Assembly: GCF_021365465.1 (NCBI RefSeq)
Contig: NZ_CP089932.1
Location: 2,790,001-2,854,000, forward strand
Origin: Erwinia tracheiphila
GTDB taxonomy: Bacteria > Pseudomonadota > Gammaproteobacteria > Enterobacterales > Enterobacteriaceae
Reading direction: 5' to 3'
DNA: 64,000 nucleotides
Shown here in pieces: positions 18,142 through 28,186 of this stretch. The position numbers and the translations under genes were made by a program. Below the pieces are notes generated by a model. That model was given only the letters and a program-made list of their open reading frames with translations. It was not told where the DNA came from and ran no database searches. Position 1 is the stretch's first letter. Every line of letters starts with the position of its first letter.

Positions 18142-19044
18142 ATGTTTGTTTCATCTAACTTGAAATGCTTTATTGTTCTGGCGAGAGAAAAATCGCTCAA
18201 AAAAGCGTCCGAAATTCTTTTTGTTACTTCATCACCAATATCGAGAAGAATAAAACTCTTTGAAGATGAACTAGGATATAAACTTTTTTCGCGCTCCGAC
18301 CATGATTTTACCCTCACCAAAAAAGGGCTGGAACTCTACGAAAAGATAATGCCTTACTACATGAAGATATCAGAAATCGAAGCCAGCTTTTCACAGAAAA
18401 ATAACAGCCTGAGTATCAAACGAAGCCTGATGATCGGTGTTGAAAATCTTAATCATTTTCTGTTCAACATATTAATAAAGAAAAGAAAAAAAACAGAGTC
18501 CATTTCCTACTGTTCAAGCGATGCATCCCGCTCACTGGATTCACTGCTCTCTGGTGAGGTTCAGGCGGTGATATCGCACAGGGAAATTGATGAAAACGGT
18601 ATCACAGCTATGGAATTCTACAGTGAACCGGTCTGTTATTTACAGGCAAACAGTACCGAGCGTTATAAGGTAAGTGATATGAAGAAAATACCTATTATCA
18701 TCCCAAGAAACGGCTTTCACGAGCACTACATCAAAACAGCGCATATGAAGATCCTGAATGCCTGCCCGAATGCTCAGGTCGTTATTGTTGATGACATTGA
18801 TAACTATCTCTTTCTGATTAAAAGTGGCGATGCGATAGGATTAATGAGTGAATCGATGGTTCTGTTTTATAAAAACAAAAATTGTTTTAATTCAGAGCTT
18901 AATTACACTATTGAACATTCTTTCCCAGCATTAAAAACCTATATCTACTGTCTGAAAGAGTGCGAAAAAAATCTTAAGATGGCGATGGACAGTATTCTCA
19001 GCGAAAGTGAGCACGGTGATGCCGGATGTGTAAGAGGAAATTAA
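18142..19044 (+). CDS. LysR-family transcriptional regulator
   Basis: 300 residues with an AGGAGG site 6 bases before the ATG. The N-terminal winged helix-turn-helix (LKCFIVLAREKSLKKASEI to SPISRRIKLFEDELGYKLF) is clear; the effector domain is divergent and lysine-rich. It is divergent to the chitinase gene, the standard layout for a LysR regulator and its target, and chitinase genes in Serratia are controlled by a LysR protein (ChiR). Regulation of the chitinase locus is therefore likely but inferred. Codon use is AT-rich compared with the flg genes. Confidence 0.9.
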   Translation: MFVSSNLKCFIVLAREKSLKKASEILFVTSSPISRRIKLFEDELGYKLFSRSDHDFTLTKKGLELYEKIMPYYMKISEIEASFSQKNNSLSIKRSLMIGVENLNHFLFNILIKKRKKTESISYCSSDASRSLDSLLSGEVQAVISHREIDENGITAMEFYSEPVCYLQANSTERYKVSDMKKIPIIIPRNGFHEHYIKTAHMKILNACPNAQVVIVDDIDNYLFLIKSGDAIGLMSESMVLFYKNKNCFNSELNYTIEHSFPALKTYIYCLKECEKNLKMAMDSILSESEHGDAGCVRGN

Positions 19045-19434
19045 TGCCATCCTGACATAAATTCTCTTTATAAATTCCACCGCACCATTAATAATATCAA
19101 TACCAGATAATAATAAACCTTATCTGAATATAAATCTATTACTGACAGGTCCATATTTAATTACATGGTTAAACTCAAAAAATTCGCAACATTAAATTTT
19201 TCCTCAAGTAATTTAAACAAAACCTGAGAGTTAATCATGGAAAACATCAAAAAAATTACAATATTTAATGGTATCAAAAATCTCATTATTTCCAACACTG
19301 AGCCGTCCTGCTCATATTTCTCATAATAAAGAATGGCGTCAGGCATCACTGTCAAAAAATGGCCTGTCGTGATTTATATACTAAGGTCAGTTCTGCAAGA
19401 CAGTATTTCTAATTCAATAAGGTAGTATTAGTAA
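19045..19434. other. AT-rich region after the LysR gene
   Basis: 390 bases with only tiny frames, e.g. a plus-strand frame at 19237 beginning MENIKKITIF (29 codons) and a 64-codon minus frame. None has support beyond openness. Probably the edge of the acquired block. Confidence 0.4.
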
Positions 19435-19581
19435 GTGAGCCTGCGCTCAGGCCGAAAAATTTATCGGGCGTTATTCACTACAATACAAAAGGTCGCTTAC
19501 CGGGATCCCTCTTTCCAAACGTCATTATCTCGCTGGCTGAGTAAGGAAACTGCTGGGCTGATCGGCATGAATGAGAGCTAA
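19435..19581 (+). CDS. Short unidentified coding fragment (48 codons, GTG start)
   Basis: The frame contains GRKIYRALFTTIQKVAYRDP and ends LSKETAGLIGMNES. It looks like real protein sequence (mixed amphipathic helices, normal composition) but I cannot name a family. An AAGG lies about 8 bases before a GTG. It ends exactly where the flgL terminator begins. It could be the tail of a gene truncated when fli and flg regions were joined. Confidence 0.3.
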   Translation: MSLRSGRKIYRALFTTIQKVAYRDPSFQTSLSRWLSKETAGLIGMNES

Positions 19582-19619
19582 AAAAACCCGTCAGTAGACA
19601 GTTTGAGCTAAAGACGGGT
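19580..19619 (-). terminator. flgL terminator
   Basis: ACCCGTC (19586-19592) pairs with GACGGGT (19613-19619) around a 20-base loop. The minus strand then has a T7 run. It lies about 45 bases after the flgL stop. Confidence 0.65.
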
Positions 19620-19664
19620 AAAATGAACATGCCCGGTTTAAGCACGCTCCAAAACGCAGATGGT

Positions 19665-20630
19665 TTAGCCGTTCAGTTTAAAGAGAGACATTGAAGACAT
19701 ATCTGTAAAGACTTTATAGGATGCCTGCAATGCGGTTTGTTGCATGGTGTAAGAAGAAATCGAACTGGTGTAATCCACATCCACCAGATTGCTCATTTGG
19801 GTAGCCTGATTCACCGCTGTATCATCGCCCTTTGAATCAAGATTGCTAAGTTCGTTCAACTGCGTTCCCAGCACGGAACGCACCGCCAGAACATTATTCA
19901 GCGAGTTGCTCAATCCACGGTTAGCCTTGTCAAGTGCGTCTTCAGAGGCCTGCACGGCATCATCATCCGCGCTGGCAATCGGCGTGTTCAGCGCGTTAAT
20001 CGCCGTATTTAACGTGGTGAAGATGTTGGCTTCGCTGGTACTACCGTCCGGCTCGGCCCTGGCGTTACTGGTGAGCGCTATAAAAACCTGATCGCCCGTG
20101 TGGCTGGTTATCATGGTCCGGCTGGAGTCGACTTTCTGCGTGATTGCCGTGGTGCCACCGCTATAGGTTACATTGCCGGACGAATCCTGGGTAAAAGGCG
20201 CAGAGTCGGTTTTATAGCCGCCAAAAAGGTAGCGCCCGTTACCGTCTGTAGAGTTGGCAAGGTTAAGCAGCTGGTCTCGCATGCCTGTCAGCTGTTGGGC
20301 ATAAGAAGCACGGTCATCGTCTGACAGCGTGCCGTTTGCCGCCGCCACGACTGCCGTTTGCGCACTTTGAATGACGCTGGTCACCTGCTGCAGATTAGTC
20401 TCTTCTTCAGAGATAATCGTGGTGGCAAAACTACGGGCGATTTTATACTGGCTGGTCTCGGCCTGAGCCTGGGACAGTACTACCGCCTGTGCGGCCGCCA
20501 CCGGATCGTCCGAGGGATTGACTACACGTTTACCGGATGAGAGCTGCTCACCGACTTTCAGCCAGCTGGCCTGAGAGGTGGAGATGCCTCGCATCTGCTG
20601 ATCGTAAATCATTGCGGTACTGAGACGCAT
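19665..20630 (-). CDS. flgL: Flagellar hook-filament junction protein FlgL (HAP3)
   Basis: 321 residues (E. coli 317). The flagellin-like N-terminal helix contains MIYDQQMRGISTSQASWLKV and QLSSGKRVVNPSDDPVAAA; the C-terminal helix contains MSNLVDVDYTSSISSYTMQQTALQASYKVF. FlgL sits between hook-associated FlgK and the filament. It follows flgK by 17 bases in the same transcript. In E. coli rne follows flgL; here a terminator and the LysR region do. Confidence 0.97.
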   Translation of the reverse strand: MRLSTAMIYDQQMRGISTSQASWLKVGEQLSSGKRVVNPSDDPVAAAQAVVLSQAQAETSQYKIARSFATTIISEEETNLQQVTSVIQSAQTAVVAAANGTLSDDDRASYAQQLTGMRDQLLNLANSTDGNGRYLFGGYKTDSAPFTQDSSGNVTYSGGTTAITQKVDSSRTMITSHTGDQVFIALTSNARAEPDGSTSEANIFTTLNTAINALNTPIASADDDAVQASEDALDKANRGLSNSLNNVLAVRSVLGTQLNELSNLDSKGDDTAVNQATQMSNLVDVDYTSSISSYTMQQTALQASYKVFTDMSSMSLFKLNG

Positions 20631-20647
20631 CGTTAACTCCTTATCTT

Positions 20648-22300
20648 TTAGCTGACCGCAGTGATCAGCGCATTAAAAATGGCACTGGCGGTCTGGATAA
20701 CCTGCGCGTTAGCCGTGTAATACTGCTGATAACGCGTCAGGTTGCCATATTCTTCATCCAGGTTGACGCCGGAAACAGACTGCTGCTGATTAGTCAGCTG
20801 CGTTACCACGTTAGTCTGGGTGGTGCTGGTCATTTCCAGCGTACTGGTTTTATTACCGATATTCGCGACCATGCTGGCATAGGCCTGGGTCAGGGTGCTG
20901 TCACCGCCAATCACTTTTTTGGTCTGTAAGTCGAGCAGCGACTGCGCATTGATGTTATCGCTTACACCACCATCCGAGCCAGCAGCAGCGAGTTTAGCCT
21001 CGTCGGTAATGTTAACGCTCATGCTACTAATCACGTTGCTGACTGGCTTGACCAGGAAGCTGTCTTTTGCATGTGCCGTACCACCCAGCGTCAGCTGTAA
21101 ACCATCAAAACTGAGCGTCGAGTTGCCTGAACTGTCGGTAGAGGACGTGGTCGTTACCGAGGCGTTATCAGACAAACGGGTCACGTTCCAGTTAGTCCCG
21201 TCATAACTCACTTTATAGTTGGACGCCTCAACCGCACTGGCGTCGGCGACCATCGCCGTCATTGACGCCGTGCCTTTATTACTGGTGTTGGTGGTCACCG
21301 AGGGGCTGCCGTAATTGAAAAAAGCCTCACCCATATCTCCATTGCTGTCATAACCTGCTTCATGCTGGGTGTTAAAACTGCTGGCAAGCCCCAACGCAAG
21401 CTGTCCCAACTGATTGCGGGTATTGTCGAGATCGGTGCGGAAAGCCAGCAGGCCGCCAAGCGACCCGGTAGCGACCAGTTTCTCAGGAATTTCTGTTTTC
21501 GCACCGGTTGAGGCATCTACGGTAGCGATAGTGGTTCGACCTGGATCGGCACTGGAAGCCACCGCGGCAAGCTGGTTGTAGCTGTCACCCTGCACCAGGC
21601 TGATACCGTTGCCAATGCTGATGCTATAGCTGCCACCGTCCTGCTGGCTGACGGTAACCCCCACCAGATCGTTTAGTTTACTCACCAGCTGATCGCGCTG
21701 ATCCAACAGATCATTTGGTGCCGTGCCGGCACCGGCCCCAGTGAGTTTGGTAATTTGCTGGTTAACATTGGCAATCTGTTTGGCATAACCGTTGATTTGA
21801 TCAACCATTGAGCTGACCGAGGTATTCAGGCTGCTGTCGAGGTTTTTCAGGTAGGTATCCGTTACCTGAAACTGGTTTACCAGGCCGTCGGCTTTACCCA
21901 GCACCGCCTGACGCGCAGACGAATCATCTGCGTTGCTGACCAGGGTTTGCAGGGAAGAAAAGAAACCCTGCATGTTGGTCGACAATGTGTTGGTGGTACT
22001 GGAAAACATATTGTCGATGTTTGACAGCTGGGAATATTGCGTGGACAGGGCGCTGGAGCTGGTACTGGCCGCGCGCAGCTGGTTGGTGATAAAGACATCA
22101 TATTCGCGGTTAACGCTGGATACCGATACCCCGTTGCCAATATAATTAGTGCCAGTCAGCGTGCTGTTAGACTGAGCAAGGATCGTAGTCTGACGTGAAT
22201 AGCCCGCAACGCTGTAATTACTGATGTTATTACTGGTGGTGTTCAACGCAGCCGAGGCGGCGTTTATCCCGCTTAAGGCGGTATTAATTAAGTTAGACAT
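20648..22300 (-). CDS. flgK: Flagellar hook-associated protein FlgK (HAP1)
   Basis: 550 residues (E. coli 547). The N terminus MSNLINTALSGINAASAALN and C terminus VSGVNLDEEYGNLTRYQQYY with ANAQVIQTASAIFNALI are diagnostic. FlgK caps the hook and joins it to FlgL. A sigma-28 promoter lies about 90 bases upstream, so flgKL can be expressed late with filament genes. Confidence 0.98.
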   Translation of the reverse strand: MSNLINTALSGINAASAALNTTSNNISNYSVAGYSRQTTILAQSNSTLTGTNYIGNGVSVSSVNREYDVFITNQLRAASTSSSALSTQYSQLSNIDNMFSSTTNTLSTNMQGFFSSLQTLVSNADDSSARQAVLGKADGLVNQFQVTDTYLKNLDSSLNTSVSSMVDQINGYAKQIANVNQQITKLTGAGAGTAPNDLLDQRDQLVSKLNDLVGVTVSQQDGGSYSISIGNGISLVQGDSYNQLAAVASSADPGRTTIATVDASTGAKTEIPEKLVATGSLGGLLAFRTDLDNTRNQLGQLALGLASSFNTQHEAGYDSNGDMGEAFFNYGSPSVTTNTSNKGTASMTAMVADASAVEASNYKVSYDGTNWNVTRLSDNASVTTTSSTDSSGNSTLSFDGLQLTLGGTAHAKDSFLVKPVSNVISSMSVNITDEAKLAAAGSDGGVSDNINAQSLLDLQTKKVIGGDSTLTQAYASMVANIGNKTSTLEMTSTTQTNVVTQLTNQQQSVSGVNLDEEYGNLTRYQQYYTANAQVIQTASAIFNALITAVS

Positions 22301-22385
22301 GTCGCTTCCTTTTTAACCCTGACAGCGCGGGCCGCCATTAGCAATGGTTACCGGACTGCTTTAACACAAATCCGGCCTTAAACCT

Positions 22386-22412
22386 TTATCGGTTCATACG
22401 GCATAAACTTGA
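22386..22412 (-). promoter_or_regulatory. Sigma-28 promoter of flgKL
   Basis: On the minus strand TCAAGTTT, 11 bases, then ACCGATAA matches TAAAGTTT-N11-GCCGATAA at 14 of 16 positions. The 241-base flgJ-flgK gap gives room for it. Confidence 0.85.
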
Positions 22413-22541
22413 GTGATAAATCACAAATAATTAGCGCCTCAACAGGCCGCCAGGTACAGACATGTCATGGCACTTATGCAGGTTGCTGACCAGAGTAAAG
22501 GTACTTACAGAGCGTCCTTAACGCGTTGAAAAATGCAGGAA

Positions 22542-23480
22542 TCAGAATAAGTCGCCAAGGTCTTTGGTATAGACCTTCACCGCTTTCTCACCCATGGATT
22601 TAAACTGCGCTATCATCCCCACCAGCTTGTGTGCATAGTTCGGATCGGTGGCATAGCCCGCCGCCTGCAAGGCTTTCGCCCCCTGCTCCGGTGTCGCGGC
22701 GGTGGTCACTGCGGCATAGCGTGGGTTGTTACCAATGAGCTTGACGTAATCATTCAGCGCCTCGAAATACGAGTCATAAACGCGGAATGTCGCTTTCACT
22801 TTTTTCGCCACGCCATTGTCATATTCCGTCGTGGTGATTTCGGTGGTTTTACCCTGCCAGTCACCCGACGCCTTAATGCCAAAAATGTTGTAACTGGGTC
22901 GGCCCCCGGCCGTGCGGATCTGACGCTGCCCCCAGCCAGATTCCAGCGCCGCCTGCGCAAGGATCAGATGATGAGGAATCCCGCTTTCCGCGCTGGCCTG
23001 CTGGGCCGGTTGTGAAAGTTGAGCAATAAAGTCGCTGCTGTCGCTGCTGAGTGGCACGTCAGATGCGGGCAATCGCGGCACGGCTTTGCGCACCAGCTGT
23101 TCCATCGCCAACGGCGGCAGCGTACTGATAAAGTTTTTATCCAGCAGCATCGGCACGGTGCCCGTCTTTTCATCGGGCGCAGTGGCCTGCTCCATCTGTT
23201 TGACCATCATGTCGGCCAGACCGAGTCCCTTCGCCGCAATCTGCTGCCCTATCTGCTGATCGTACATTGAGGTATACATACGCGTTTGCTCGGTACTGAG
23301 CAGGCCATTCTGCGGCAGCGCATCACGCATGCTTTTCAACATCATCTGTACAAACATTCCTTCCACCTGCTTTGCCACTTCCCGTGCGTGTGCTTTAGGG
23401 TCGCTGCTGGCCTGACGTTTCAAGTTGTTCAGTGAGCGGCTGTCATAAGCCGCACCCATCAGAGATTGCGCATCACTCAT
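22542..23480 (-). CDS. flgJ: Flagellar rod scaffold and peptidoglycan hydrolase FlgJ
   Basis: 312 residues in two parts. The N-terminal rod-binding domain (VEGMFVQMMLKSMRDALPQN) caps the growing rod; the C-terminal glucosaminidase domain (HHLILAQAALESGWGQRQI, then YNIFGIKASGDW) opens the cell wall. The catalytic Glu is in ALESGWG. The start ATG overlaps the flgI stop by one base. Confidence 0.97.
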   Translation of the reverse strand: MSDAQSLMGAAYDSRSLNNLKRQASSDPKAHAREVAKQVEGMFVQMMLKSMRDALPQNGLLSTEQTRMYTSMYDQQIGQQIAAKGLGLADMMVKQMEQATAPDEKTGTVPMLLDKNFISTLPPLAMEQLVRKAVPRLPASDVPLSSDSSDFIAQLSQPAQQASAESGIPHHLILAQAALESGWGQRQIRTAGGRPSYNIFGIKASGDWQGKTTEITTTEYDNGVAKKVKATFRVYDSYFEALNDYVKLIGNNPRYAAVTTAATPEQGAKALQAAGYATDPNYAHKLVGMIAQFKSMGEKAVKVYTKDLGDLF

Positions 23481-24577
23481 CAGATTATTTCCAGTTTGGC
23501 GTGCAGGCAGCCGGCACTCTGCATGGCCTGCAATATGGACATTAAATCGATAGGGGAAGCACCCAGCGCGTTAAGGGCGCGAACCACGCTGTTCAGATTG
23601 GCGCTGGCGTTCACCCGCTGCAGCGAACCGCCGCTCTGGCGCATATCAATTTGCGTTTGTGGCGTTACCACCGTCTGACCACCACCGAACGGCGTGTTGG
23701 GCTGACTGACGTTTTGCGACTGATTCACGGTGACCGAAAGGTTACCCTGCGCGATAGCACAGCTACTCAACATCACTTCGTGGTTCATTACTACCGAGCC
23801 GGTACGTGAGTTGATAATCACTTTGGCATCCTGAATCGGCACGGAAACATCGATATCCTGGATATCAGCCAACAGACGAACCTGAGAAGTGCCGCTGGCG
23901 GACGCCCTCACCTGCACGGTTCGCCCATCCAGCGCCTGAGCGGAACCGTAGCGCGCATTGATCGCATCGGCGATACGCTGGGCCATGCTGAAGTCTTCAT
24001 CATTCAGAAACAGATTGATAACGTTACCAGTACCGAAGTTATTGGGTAACTCGCGCTCAATGGTTGCTCCACCGGTAATACGCCCACCATTAACCTGATT
24101 AACGGTGACGCTACTGCCTCCAGCGGACGCGCCCGCGCCGCCGACCAGAATGTTACCCTGTGCCAGCGCATACACCTGATTATCCACGCCCTTCAGCGGC
24201 GTCATCAGCAGCGTGCCGCCGCGCAGGCTTTTGGCATTACCCATTGAAGAAACCACCACATCTATCACCTGGCCCTGGCGACCAAAGGCGGGCAGTTTGG
24301 CGGTAACCATCACCGCCGCCACGTTTTTCAGCTGCATATTGGTGCCGCCAGGCACGGTGATCCCCAGCTGCGACAGCATGTTGTTCAAACTTTGAGTAGT
24401 GAACGGCGTCTGGGTAGTCTGGTCCCCTGAACCGTCCAGCCCCACCACCAGCCCGTAGCCGATAAGCTGGTTATCCCGTACGCCACCTACCGTGGTCAGA
24501 TCGCGAATGCGATCAGCCCGGCAATAGCTGCTGACCATTGCCAGCATTAGCAGGGTGAGTTGTAAAATTCTGTACAT
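23480..24577 (-). CDS. flgI: Flagellar P-ring protein FlgI
   Basis: 365 residues, equal to E. coli. A Sec signal peptide ([17 protein letters not shown]) precedes [20 protein letters not shown], the invariant mature start. FlgI polymerises around the rod in the periplasm. It lies 9 bases after flgH. Confidence 0.98.
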   Translation of the reverse strand: MYRILQLTLLMLAMVSSYCRADRIRDLTTVGGVRDNQLIGYGLVVGLDGSGDQTTQTPFTTQSLNNMLSQLGITVPGGTNMQLKNVAAVMVTAKLPAFGRQGQVIDVVVSSMGNAKSLRGGTLLMTPLKGVDNQVYALAQGNILVGGAGASAGGSSVTVNQVNGGRITGGATIERELPNNFGTGNVINLFLNDEDFSMAQRIADAINARYGSAQALDGRTVQVRASASGTSQVRLLADIQDIDVSVPIQDAKVIINSRTGSVVMNHEVMLSSCAIAQGNLSVTVNQSQNVSQPNTPFGGGQTVVTPQTQIDMRQSGGSLQRVNASANLNSVVRALNALGASPIDLMSILQAMQSAGCLHAKLEII

Positions 24578-24586
24578 GTTAACCTC

Positions 24587-25288
24587 TCAGAATGGTGACA
24601 GGTTCAGGAAGAACCGTTGCAGCCAGCCCATCGTCTGTGCCTCATTGATATAACCGTTGCCGATGTATTCAATGCGGGCATCCGCCACCTGGGTCGAAAC
24701 GACCGTGTTGCTACCGCTAATGGTGCGCGGGTTAACCACACCCGAGAAGCGGATAAATTCGGTACCCTGGTTGATCTCAATTTGTTTTTCACCCACGACT
24801 TTCAGATTGCCGTTAGGCAAAACTTGGTTAACGGTCACGGTGATTGTTCCGGTAAAGGTATTGTTGGCGGTTGCGCCGCCTTTACCTGCGAAGGTGTTTT
24901 TACCGCTGCCGTCCACGGTGGCCTTGTCACCCCCCAACAGACCGGCCATGGCACCGGGAACCGCGGTGAGCGCTGCGGTTACACTAGCATCGCGTCCGGC
25001 TGACGCAGTGGAGCTTTTACTGGCGCTGACGTTTTCCTGCAGGGTAATAGTCAGGGTATCGCCAATGTTACGTGGGCGACGATCCTCAAACAACGGCTGG
25101 TAGCCATAGTTCATCGGCATCACGCCCTGAAAAATAGAGCCGTTTACCACCTGTGGCGAAGCAGGCAACGGCTCGGCCGTTGTAGAGCCTTCAACCAGGG
25201 GCTTACGGGGGATCAGCGCACAACCGTTAAGCGTCAGGAGCAATGTTGCTACCAACAAACGTCCAGGCATCGAGATTTGCTTCGCCAT
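24587..25288 (-). CDS. flgH: Flagellar L-ring lipoprotein FlgH
   Basis: 233 residues with a lipoprotein signal ending LLTLNGC, then the conserved [19 protein letters not shown] and [20 protein letters not shown]. FlgH forms the outer-membrane bushing. It is in the flgBCDEFGHIJ transcript; length matches E. coli (232). Confidence 0.98.
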   Translation of the reverse strand: MAKQISMPGRLLVATLLLTLNGCALIPRKPLVEGSTTAEPLPASPQVVNGSIFQGVMPMNYGYQPLFEDRRPRNIGDTLTITLQENVSASKSSTASAGRDASVTAALTAVPGAMAGLLGGDKATVDGSGKNTFAGKGGATANNTFTGTITVTVNQVLPNGNLKVVGEKQIEINQGTEFIRFSGVVNPRTISGSNTVVSTQVADARIEYIGNGYINEAQTMGWLQRFFLNLSPF

Positions 25289-25352
25289 GGAATCACAACC
25301 TTAAATAAAGAAAGTTCTTGTAATTAGCGCCGGGCAAGCCCGGCTTTTTCTG

Positions 25353-26135
25353 TTACAGCTGGGTCAGTTTGGCCAGCATCTGATCGGAGGTGCTGATTGC
25401 TTTACTGTTGATCTCGTAAGCACGCTGAGTCTGGATCATACTGACCAGTTCCTCGGCCACGTTAACGTTAGAGGTTTCCACATAGCCCTGATAGAGCAGA
25501 CCCGCGCCGTTATTGCCCGGTGCGCTGTCAGTGGGTGCCCCGGATGCCTGAGTTTCCTGGTAGAGGTTCTCACCCATGCTTTCAAGGCCCGCATCGTTAA
25601 TAAAGGTACTCAACGTCAGCTGCCCCACCTGCACCGCCGCTGTCTGACCCTGCTGAGTGACGCTGACCACGCCGTCACGACCGATGGTCATACTCAGGGC
25701 GTTGGCAGGAATGGTAATCGCAGGCTGAACAGGAAAGCCTGCGTTGGTGACCAGCTGGCCATTCTGATCGGTCTGGAAAGAACCATCACGGGTATAGGCC
25801 GTCGTGCCGTCAGGCATTTGTACCTGGAAGTAGCCCTGACCGCTGATCGCCACATCTTTCGAGGAGTCGGTTTTGTTCAGGTTGCCCTGGGTGTGCAGGC
25901 GCTCGGTGGCCACCGGGCGCGTACCGGTTCCCAGCTGCATCCCCGAAGGTAGGGTCGTTTGCTCCGACGACTGCGCGCCAGGCTGGCGGATAGTCTGGTA
26001 CATCAGGTCTTCGAATACCGCACGCTGGCGTTTAAAGCCGTTGGTACTGACGTTGGCCAGGTTGTTCGAAATGACGTCCATGTTGGTTTGCTGGGCGTCA
26101 AGACCGGTTTTGGCAATCCATAAAGAGCGGATCAT
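25353..26135 (-). CDS. flgG: Flagellar distal rod protein FlgG
   Basis: 260 residues, equal to E. coli. Starts [20 protein letters not shown] and ends [24 protein letters not shown], the rod/hook family coiled-coil ends ([20 protein letters not shown]). FlgG is the last rod segment before the hook. Confidence 0.98.
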   Translation of the reverse strand: MIRSLWIAKTGLDAQQTNMDVISNNLANVSTNGFKRQRAVFEDLMYQTIRQPGAQSSEQTTLPSGMQLGTGTRPVATERLHTQGNLNKTDSSKDVAISGQGYFQVQMPDGTTAYTRDGSFQTDQNGQLVTNAGFPVQPAITIPANALSMTIGRDGVVSVTQQGQTAAVQVGQLTLSTFINDAGLESMGENLYQETQASGAPTDSAPGNNGAGLLYQGYVETSNVNVAEELVSMIQTQRAYEINSKAISTSDQMLAKLTQL

Positions 26136-26152
26136 AGAATGTTCCTCTGCAC

Positions 26153-26908
26153 TCAGCTCATTGACAGTAGCTGATTTGCACGTTGTTCATTGTCGTCGAC
26201 GCTGGAGATCACTTTCATTTGCATCTCGAAACGGCGTGCGTTAGCGATCATATCAACCATGGTTTGCGTTGAATTGACGTTACTGCCTTCCAGCACGCCG
26301 GGCATGACCTGGACGGTGGGATCGTTTTGTAAAACGGCACCGCGCTGCGCCTGGGCGCTGGCGGTGAGACGGAACAGACCGTCATCACCGCGCGTCACTT
26401 CGGTACTGGTGGCTTTGACCAGTTTCAGACGACCCAGCTGGACGGTGGCATTAGGGGCATCGCCTGGATTTAACGCGGTAATAGACCCGTCAGCCGCGAT
26501 GGTAATCTGCGCCCCTTCCGGTACGGCAATCGGGCCGCCGTCACCCATCACCATGTTGCCCTGTATGGTGAGCTGTCCGTCCGGGTTAATCTCCATGTTA
26601 CCGTTGCGGGTATAGGCTTCAGTGCCATCCGCCGCCTGCACCGCCAGCCAGCCATCCTGACGTAAGGCAACATCCAGCGGGCGCTCGGTGTAATCCATCG
26701 CTCCCGGCGTCATATCGGCACCGGGGGTCGACGCCGTCACCAGCGTACGGGTGGGCAGAGACAGCCCCTGCACCGGCACCGCACGCAGCGCATTAAGCTG
26801 CGCACGAAAGCCCGGCGTTGAAGCGTTGGCAAGGTTACTTGCCGTCACTGCCTGCTGATCGAGGGTCTGACTGGCAGCCCCCATTGCGGTATATATCGCG
26901 TGATCCAT
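26153..26908 (-). CDS. flgF: Flagellar proximal rod protein FlgF
   Basis: 251 residues, equal to E. coli. Begins [20 protein letters not shown] with the rod motif [18 protein letters not shown] and ends with a coiled coil ([20 protein letters not shown]). Lies between flgE and flgG in the usual order. Confidence 0.98.
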   Translation of the reverse strand: MDHAIYTAMGAASQTLDQQAVTASNLANASTPGFRAQLNALRAVPVQGLSLPTRTLVTASTPGADMTPGAMDYTERPLDVALRQDGWLAVQAADGTEAYTRNGNMEINPDGQLTIQGNMVMGDGGPIAVPEGAQITIAADGSITALNPGDAPNATVQLGRLKLVKATSTEVTRGDDGLFRLTASAQAQRGAVLQNDPTVQVMPGVLEGSNVNSTQTMVDMIANARRFEMQMKVISSVDDNEQRANQLLSMS

Positions 26909-26929
26909 GTGACTCCCCTGTTAGCCAGG

Positions 26930-28159
26930 TTAACGCAGGTTGACCAAAGTGTTGAGGATCTGGTCCTGTGTCTTAATGGTCTGAGCGTTAGACTGATAGT
27001 TACGCTGCGCCACGATCATGTTGACCAGCTCTTTACTCAGGTCGACGTTGGAAGACTCAACCGCCCCCGCGGTCAGAGTACCGAGGTTACCGGTTCCCGC
27101 CAGTCCCACCAGGGCCTGACCCGATGATGCCGTTGCTGACCAGACGTTGTTACCTTCTGATTTCAGCCCTTCCGGGTTAGCAAAGTTAGCCAGTGTGATC
27201 TGCCCCAAAGTCTGGGTTTGCTCGTTGGAATAGTTGCCGACCACAGTACCGTCATCGTTAATCTGATAGCTGGTCAGATCGCCCGGCTTATAGCCGTTTT
27301 GCGTTGGGTTGCCAAAGGTGTCGGTGCCGGTGTTCTGCTGCTGGCTACCGGTCAGATTCAGTGAGAAAGTGCTCGGTGCAGAACCACTCAACGTTGCCAT
27401 ACTTATGGTCTGAGTGACGGTTGACGTCAGTTCACCACTGCTGTTGAAGGTCATATTCCAGCTTCCCGCGCTGGTACCGGTGCTGGAGTCAACAGCCTGC
27501 ACATTCCAGGTGGTGGTCGGGTTGGTGGCATCGGTCGTGCTATCAGTGGCACCCTTGATAAAGTACAGGTTCATGGTGTGTGCGTTACCTAAAGAGTCGT
27601 AAGTGGTCATTGACGCCTTACTGTTATAGGTCTCGGTATTGGTTGAATCGAATGGCGTGGTGGCCGGCACCGTATCCGTCGAGTTCAGGTTAGCAGTGAT
27701 CGCCGCCGTGGTGGTCGCTTTCGCTGGCATTGCCGTGGTAGGGATACTCAGGGCAACCGGGTTGGCACCGGTTTGCACGGTCGGCGGGGTGCCGGTTGCC
27801 GGGTAACCCGTCAGGTTCAGTCCATCAGAGTTAACGATATTACGATTGGCATCCAGCGTGAACTGCCCGTTACGGCTGTAGTAAACCGCACCGCTGGTGT
27901 CCGTTAAACGGAAAAAACCGGCCTGGCTGATCGCCACGTCAAGACCACGACTGGTTGACGTAGTGGTGCCGTCGCTGAAGTCCTGGGTTACCGCAGCGAC
28001 TTTAGTACCCAACCCCACTTTTGAGTCTGCGAACATATCCGCAAAAGAGACTGTGGCGGATTTAAAACCAACTGTGGCGGAGTTGGCAATGTTGTTGCCG
28101 ATAACGTCAAGATTGCTGGCAGCGGCGTTTAGGCCACTGACGGCCTGGGAAAATGCCAT
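26930..28159 (-). CDS. flgE: Flagellar hook protein FlgE
   Basis: 409 residues (E. coli 402). N terminus MAFSQAVSGLNAAASNLDVI with ANSATVGFKSATVSFADMF and C terminus VDLSKELVNMIVAQRNYQSN are conserved; the Thr/Ser-rich middle is the variable surface domain. FlgE builds the universal-joint hook under FliK length control. Confidence 0.98.
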   Translation of the reverse strand: MAFSQAVSGLNAAASNLDVIGNNIANSATVGFKSATVSFADMFADSKVGLGTKVAAVTQDFSDGTTTSTSRGLDVAISQAGFFRLTDTSGAVYYSRNGQFTLDANRNIVNSDGLNLTGYPATGTPPTVQTGANPVALSIPTTAMPAKATTTAAITANLNSTDTVPATTPFDSTNTETYNSKASMTTYDSLGNAHTMNLYFIKGATDSTTDATNPTTTWNVQAVDSSTGTSAGSWNMTFNSSGELTSTVTQTISMATLSGSAPSTFSLNLTGSQQQNTGTDTFGNPTQNGYKPGDLTSYQINDDGTVVGNYSNEQTQTLGQITLANFANPEGLKSEGNNVWSATASSGQALVGLAGTGNLGTLTAGAVESSNVDLSKELVNMIVAQRNYQSNAQTIKTQDQILNTLVNLR

Positions 28160-28186
28160 GTGTAGTCTCCTGAAAAATTTTTGTTA

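Noticed and set aside
19161..19355. 64-codon minus-strand frame with hydrophobic stretch
   Set aside because: AT-rich region, no ribosome binding site, no homology recognised; openness alone is weak evidence.
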